Assembly: GCA_947176685.1 (NCBI GenBank)
Contig: CAMWRL010000020.1
Coordinates: 1 to 15,160, forward strand
DNA from: an uncultured Ruminococcus sp.
Lineage (GTDB): Bacteria > Bacillota > Clostridia > Oscillospirales > Ruminococcaceae
Direction: 5' to 3'
Length of the DNA stretch: 15,160 nt
Shown piece by piece: positions 11,856-15,160 of the stretch (positions are counted from its first letter, which is position 1; the number at the start of each line of letters is the position of its first letter). Under the pieces are notes generated by a model, which was not told the origin of the DNA, ran no database searches, and was given only the letters and a program-made list of their open reading frames with translations. A program made the translations under genes and the position numbers.

Positions 11856-13748
11856 ATGAAAACAAAAAAACAAAGGCTGTTATCCATCTTCCTGAGTCTG
11901 CTAATGACTTTCATGTGCGTGACTTCAACTGCCATACAGGCTGTCGGCACAAAAATGTCATTGCACTTTCCGTCAATTGTAACGGCTTCGGCTGGACAGG
12001 ATATTCAGCTTGATTTGCTCGTTGAAAATCCAATCGACATCAAAGAAATAACCAACCTTATACTGACAATTCCGGACGGATTTGAAGTTACCGGAATGGA
12101 CGGGACTTCTCCGGCTTTCAACGGCTCTGTATCTTACACCACAAGCGGAAATTCACTGAATTTTTCAATCACAGGCAACGGCACATCAAGTAATAACGTT
12201 GCAGCGTCAATTTATCTGCACGTTTCGGAAAACTGCGCCGAAAAAATGTACCCATTCCAATGGAAAACAACTGCAATGTCCTGCATTACTGCCAGCGGAA
12301 ACAATTACACTCCGTCACTAGCATACGGACTTATAAAAGTAGAAGCTTCCGGCGGCACAACGACAACAACTACCACATCAACCACAACCACTACTACAAC
12401 AACCACCACGACAACAACTACTACCGTCCCAGAAACAACAGCAACTACTACAGTGCAGCCAAAAATTTCAATCAGTTTCACTATGAAAACCCCTCCGACA
12501 AAAACAGAATATATAATCGGTGAACAATTCGATATGAACGGAGCTGTTTTCGATAATCTTATTACTTTTACCGACAAATACGGTCATACAGAATATTATG
12601 ACAATTTCGACCGTCCGTACACTGACTTTACCGTGGATTCGTCAGCGTTCAATCCTTACGTTGCAGGAACATACACAATACGTGTCATTGATGATGTAAA
12701 TATTACTAATTCCAACGGTGAAACCGCCTTCGGTTCAGAAACCGTCAGCTTTGAAGTGACCGTAAAAGAACCTGAAACAACTACCACAACTACTACAGAA
12801 ACAACCACTACTACCACAACAACTGCCACAAAACACACATACAGTGTAAAATTTGTTGACGAAGAAACAAATCAGGCTGTTTCCGGTGTAAGATATATTA
12901 TAGTATCATATTATGCATTTGACCCCGCACACGTTGTACAGACTTCCGGCGAAAATCCAAAATCATATGAATTTATATCCGATACTGCATATGTGGCTCT
13001 CTCAACACTTGAAAACGCTTTACCGGACGGCTACTACATCCCCGACGGTGCTGAACGCTGGGAACTTTCCGCAAATAACCCCGATTTGACAGTATATCTC
13101 CGCAAGGCTGAAACTACCACTACTACAACCGAAACAACAACTACTACTGAAACAACTACGACAACCGAAACCGCCACTATAACAATGACTACATTCGGAA
13201 ATACATATTTTGATATAATTATTGATTCTTACCCGACAAAAACAGCTTACACAGTCGGCGAGGAGTTAGACCTTTCGGGCGGTGTTTTCCACTCTGAGGG
13301 AATGAATAGTTATGGACAGGACTTCAAAAGCGGAAGTATTAATATGACAGACAGTACCTATGTTGATATTTCAGAGTTCGACAGTTCAAAAGCCGGAAAG
13401 TACAGAATATATATCAGATGGGATTATGCTTCACAGATGTCTGCTGAAAAATATTTCTATGTAAGTGTATCTGCTCCGGATTTCACTCTTGGCGATGTAG
13501 ACGGTGATGGCTATATAAATTCCGTTGATGCAAGTCTTGTGCTTATAGAATATGCCCTCCTCTCAACCGAAAACGGTACAGGGGAATTTACAGCTGAACA
13601 AAATACTATTGCCGACCTCAACAAAGACGGTCAGATAAATGCTGTTGATGCAAGTCTGATTTCAATGTATTATGCTTATCTCTCAACCGATATCGACACT
13701 GCAAAAGATTCTATAGATATATGGCTTTCCTACACAGTGGCAGAATAA
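11856..13748 (+). CDS. Secreted modular dockerin protein with cohesin-like, Ig-like and SpaA-like domains
   Basis: This 630-residue protein is exported and probably part of, or attached to, a cellulosome-like assembly. Residues 1-30 are a signal peptide (Lys-rich start, then a hydrophobic core ending near AIQAVG). Residues 34-163 form a beta-rich module that resembles a divergent cohesin or carbohydrate-binding fold. A Thr linker follows (about 168-200), then a bacterial Ig-like module (202-304), a second Thr linker, a SpaA/Cna-B-like module (327-417), a third Thr linker and a second Ig-like module (446-539). The C-terminus is a dockerin (540-612) with two calcium loops, DVDGDGYINSVD and DLNKDGQINAVD, each followed by ASL and ending in LST. 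No catalytic domain is recognised, so a structural or adhesion role is likely. AAAGGAGG lies 9 nt before the ATG. The gene starts 18 nt after trkH with no promoter between, so it may share the trk message. Confidence 0.85.
   Translation: MKTKKQRLLSIFLSLLMTFMCVTSTAIQAVGTKMSLHFPSIVTASAGQDIQLDLLVENPIDIKEITNLILTIPDGFEVTGMDGTSPAFNGSVSYTTSGNSLNFSITGNGTSSNNVAASIYLHVSENCAEKMYPFQWKTTAMSCITASGNNYTPSLAYGLIKVEASGGTTTTTTTSTTTTTTTTTTTTTTTVPETTATTTVQPKISISFTMKTPPTKTEYIIGEQFDMNGAVFDNLITFTDKYGHTEYYDNFDRPYTDFTVDSSAFNPYVAGTYTIRVIDDVNITNSNGETAFGSETVSFEVTVKEPETTTTTTTETTTTTTTTATKHTYSVKFVDEETNQAVSGVRYIIVSYYAFDPAHVVQTSGENPKSYEFISDTAYVALSTLENALPDGYYIPDGAERWELSANNPDLTVYLRKAETTTTTTETTTTTETTTTTETATITMTTFGNTYFDIIIDSYPTKTAYTVGEELDLSGGVFHSEGMNSYGQDFKSGSINMTDSTYVDISEFDSSKAGKYRIYIRWDYASQMSAEKYFYVSVSAPDFTLGDVDGDGYINSVDASLVLIEYALLSTENGTGEFTAEQNTIADLNKDGQINAVDASLISMYYAYLSTDIDTAKDSIDIWLSYTVAE
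12357..12455 (+). repeat. Thr-rich linker repeat 1
   Basis: This is an imperfect ACN trinucleotide run coding mostly Thr (about 28 Thr in 33 codons). The third base varies (A, C, T, G), so the DNA is not a pure microsatellite. It separates the N-terminal module from the first Ig-like module. Confidence 0.9.
12774..12830 (+). repeat. Thr-rich linker repeat 2
   Basis: A shorter ACN run coding Thr with interspersed Glu, between the first Ig-like and the SpaA-like module. Confidence 0.85.
13109..13191 (+). repeat. Thr/Glu-rich linker repeat 3
   Basis: An ACN run with Glu about every sixth codon (pattern TTTTTE), between the SpaA-like and the second Ig-like module. Confidence 0.85.
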
Positions 13749-13759
13749 TATGATTTTTT

Positions 13760-13792
13760 AACACCTGTAACACAAATTACAGGTGTTTTTTT
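13760..13792 (+). terminator. Strong terminator after the dockerin gene
   Basis: An 11-bp perfect stem (AACACCTGTAA with TTACAGGTGTT), 6-nt loop and seven or more T residues lie 12 nt after the stop. It ends the trkA-trkH-dockerin transcript. Confidence 0.95.
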
Positions 13793-13799
13793 CTGAATA

Positions 13800-13816
13800 A
13801 TGCATAAGTTATGCAT
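13800..13816. promoter_or_regulatory. Perfect 17-bp palindrome upstream of rpsL
   Basis: ATGCATAA-G-TTATGCAT is a perfect inverted repeat with 8-bp arms around one base, about 70 bp upstream of the rpsL -35 box and just after the terminator. It has the shape of a dimeric repressor or activator site; the binder is unknown. Confidence 0.4.
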
Positions 13817-13884
13817 CATAATAAGCCTGTTTAATGGAAAAAATAACAAATTCAAAAAAAATCGCCTTTTTTTCATAGAAACAC

Positions 13885-13913
13885 TTGACAAGCCGTATTT
13901 TTTTGGTTATAAT
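13885..13913 (+). promoter_or_regulatory. Perfect sigma-A promoter of the str operon
   Basis: TTGACA at 13885-13890, 17-bp spacer, TATAAT at 13908-13913. Runs of A and T at 13852-13876 could act as an UP element, as expected for a highly expressed ribosomal operon. Confidence 0.93.
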
Positions 13914-13964
13914 ATATAAGTGTACTTTTATAAGTGCATAATTTTTTGGAAAAGGAGGAAGAAT

Positions 13965-14381
13965 ATGCCTACATTTAACCAGCTCGTTCGTAAGGGCAGA
14001 AAAGATTTGGAGGTCAAGTCCACTGCTCCTGCTCTTCAGAAAGGCTACAACGCTAAGAAAAAGGTTCAGATTAACCAGAGCTCACCTCAGAAAAGAGGCG
14101 TATGCACCGCTGTAAGAACTGCTACACCTAAAAAGCCTAACTCAGCTATGAGAAAAATCGCAAGAGTTAAGCTCACAAACGGTTACGAAGTTACTTCTTA
14201 CATCCCCGGTATCGGTCACAACCTTCAGGAACACAGCGTTGTTCTCATCAGAGGCGGACGTGTTAAGGACCTTCCTGGTGTGCGTTACCACATCATCAGA
14301 GGTACTCTCGATGCTCAGGGCGTTGCCAACCGTGGTCAGGCTCGTTCAAAATACGGCGCAAAGAGACCTAAGCAGAAGTAA
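13965..14381 (+). CDS. rpsL: 30S ribosomal protein S12
   Basis: S12 sits at the decoding centre of the small ribosomal subunit and contributes to accuracy. The 138-residue product begins MPTFNQLVRKGR and is co-linear with the family. The streptomycin-contact loop is TPKKPNSAMRK (54-64), with both lysines (56, 57) wild type. The conserved GIGHNLQEHSVVLIRGGRVK segment precedes the PGVRYH loop. ATG 13965 is set by AAAGGAGGA just upstream; an in-frame ATG at 13920 would lie at the transcription start and add 15 non-family residues. It is the first gene of the str operon, here separated from rpoBC by the dockerin gene. Confidence 0.98.
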   Translation: MPTFNQLVRKGRKDLEVKSTAPALQKGYNAKKKVQINQSSPQKRGVCTAVRTATPKKPNSAMRKIARVKLTNGYEVTSYIPGIGHNLQEHSVVLIRGGRVKDLPGVRYHIIRGTLDAQGVANRGQARSKYGAKRPKQK

Positions 14382-14596
14382 TTATTATTCTTCTCAAAGA
14401 CCTGTACGTCTGTAAACTGCATCAATTAAAATAGGATAACTACTACCGCTGGATAATGCGGAGATTTTATATATAAATCCTCTGCATTGGCTCTGGCACA
14501 CCTGACCGGTGAAGTTCTTACTCCGCACTCCGGAGAGTAATCGGTCGGTCTGAGTACCTATGAATTCATCAATATATGTGAAGGAGGGAAGCGAAA
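14382..14596 (+). promoter_or_regulatory. Structured 215-nt spacer between rpsL and rpsG
   Basis: The spacer is unusually long for genes of one operon and has no plausible coding sequence. Helix A (14455-14488) pairs AATGC-GGAG-ATTT with AAAT-CCTC-GCATT with small bulges. Helix B pairs GACCG (14504-14508) with CGGTC (14542-14546). Nested within B, TTAC-TCCG (14518-14525) pairs with CGGA-GTAA (14531-14540) with a 2-nt bulge. No T tract follows, so this is not a terminator. In enterobacteria S7 represses translation by binding the rpsL-rpsG spacer; a comparable role here is inference. Confidence 0.5.
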
Positions 14597-15067
14597 ATGC
14601 CAAGAAGAGGTAATATCGCAAAGCGTGACGTATTACAGGACCCTGTATACAATTCAAAGCTTGTTACACGTCTCATTAACAACATAATGCTTGACGGCAA
14701 AAAGGGCGTTGCGCAGAAAATTGTTTACGGTGCTTTCGACATCGTAGCTGAAAAGACAGGCAAGGACGCTCTTGAAGTTTTTGAGCAGGCTATGGAAAAC
14801 ATTATGCCCCAGCTCGAAGTAAAGGCTCGTCGTCTCGGTGGTGCAACATATCAGGTTCCTATGGAAGTAAGACCCGAAAGAAGACAGACTTTAGGTCTCA
14901 GATGGATTACCAAGTATTCCAGAGAGAGAAACGAAAAAACTATGAAGGAAAGACTTGCCGGTGAAATCCTTGACGCTCTCAACGGCACAGGCGGTGCCTG
15001 CAAGAAGCGTGACGATACTCACAAGATGGCAGAAGCAAATAAGGCATTTGCTCACTACCGTTGGTAA
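14597..15067 (+). CDS. rpsG: 30S ribosomal protein S7
   Basis: S7 nucleates assembly of the 30S head by binding the 3' major domain of 16S rRNA and lines the exit site. The 156-residue product matches the usual length. Family marks are MPRRGNIAKRDVLQDP at the N-terminus, LINNIMLDGKKGVAQKIVYGA, the NIMPQLEVKARRLGGATYQVPMEV loop region, and AEANKAFAHYRW at the C-terminus. The ATG follows AAGGAGGG by 8 nt. It lies between rpsL and fusA as in most bacteria. Confidence 0.98.
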   Translation: MPRRGNIAKRDVLQDPVYNSKLVTRLINNIMLDGKKGVAQKIVYGAFDIVAEKTGKDALEVFEQAMENIMPQLEVKARRLGGATYQVPMEVRPERRQTLGLRWITKYSRERNEKTMKERLAGEILDALNGTGGACKKRDDTHKMAEANKAFAHYRW

Positions 15068-15087
15068 GAGTCTGAAGGAGGATTATT

Positions 15088-15160
15088 ATGTCAAGAGATT
15101 GCTCGCTTGAAAATACAAGAAATATCGGCATAATGGCTCACATTGACGCAGGTAAGACCA
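15088..15160 (+). CDS. fusA: Elongation factor G, N-terminal fragment
   Basis: EF-G is the GTPase that drives ribosomal translocation. Only the first 24 residues are in the window, cut by the right edge. They read MSRDCSLENTRNIGIMAHID followed by AGKT, giving the G1 (P-loop) motif AHIDAGKT typical of EF-G. AAGGAGG lies 6 nt before the ATG, and rpsG ends 20 nt upstream. The position after rpsG in the str operon confirms the call. Confidence 0.96.
   Translation, partial: MSRDCSLENTRNIGIMAHIDAGKT

Noticed and set aside
12305..12577. Minus-strand frame with long Val runs
   Set aside because: The Val runs are only the antisense reading of the Thr linker codons; there is no ribosome site or family likeness.
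14394..14657. 87-codon minus-strand frame across the rpsL-rpsG spacer
   Set aside because: It runs into rpsG, lacks a ribosome site, and the spacer is better explained by RNA helices.

Overview
The window looks like chromosomal DNA from a low-GC anaerobic Firmicute of the Ruminococcus / Oscillospiraceae type. Three things point there: a secreted protein ending in a duplicated-loop dockerin with poly-Thr linkers, a SipL/SpoIVA sporulation pair, and a DUF4317 protein typical of gut Clostridia. Housekeeping promoters are very close to the sigma-A consensus, with TTGACA/TTGACT-like -35 boxes, 17-bp spacers and TATAAT. This makes the transcription units unusually easy to read.

Layout from left to right. 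(1) 113-499 is a small zinc-ribbon protein with a glycine-rich hydrophobic insert. (2) 636-2916 is a serC-serA serine biosynthesis operon with its own consensus promoter, followed by two tandem terminator hairpins. (3) 3195-3437 is a small XRE-type regulator. Upstream of it, a consensus promoter on the opposite strand is bracketed by two copies of a 12-bp palindrome-like site exactly 50 bp apart. (4) 3490-4620, minus strand, is a DUF4317 protein. (5) 4745-7787 is a two-gene sporulation operon, sipL then spoIVA, which encodes two proteins known to act together at the forespore surface. It lacks a sigma-A promoter but has a plausible sigma-E-like one. (6) 7826-8592 is a leftward block on the minus strand. 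It holds a 58-aa soluble protein, an 86-aa membrane protein and a candidate 118-nt structured RNA, each with its own consensus promoter; the last two run into near-identical hairpin repeats. (7) 8680-8913 is a second small XRE regulator. (8) 9021-11837 is a trkA-trkH potassium-uptake operon. A 630-aa modular dockerin protein follows 18 nt later with no visible promoter or terminator between. (9) 13760-13792 is a strong terminator. (10) 13965 to the right edge is the str operon (rpsL, rpsG, start of fusA) behind a consensus promoter, with a 215-nt structured spacer between rpsL and rpsG.

Most genes are ordinary housekeeping genes. The best candidates for something undescribed are the minus-strand RNA at 8475-8592, the paired-operator divergent promoter at 3065-3131, and the structured rpsL-rpsG spacer. 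The unusual domain mix of the dockerin protein is also worth a look. No phage, transposon, CRISPR array, tRNA or rRNA was seen.
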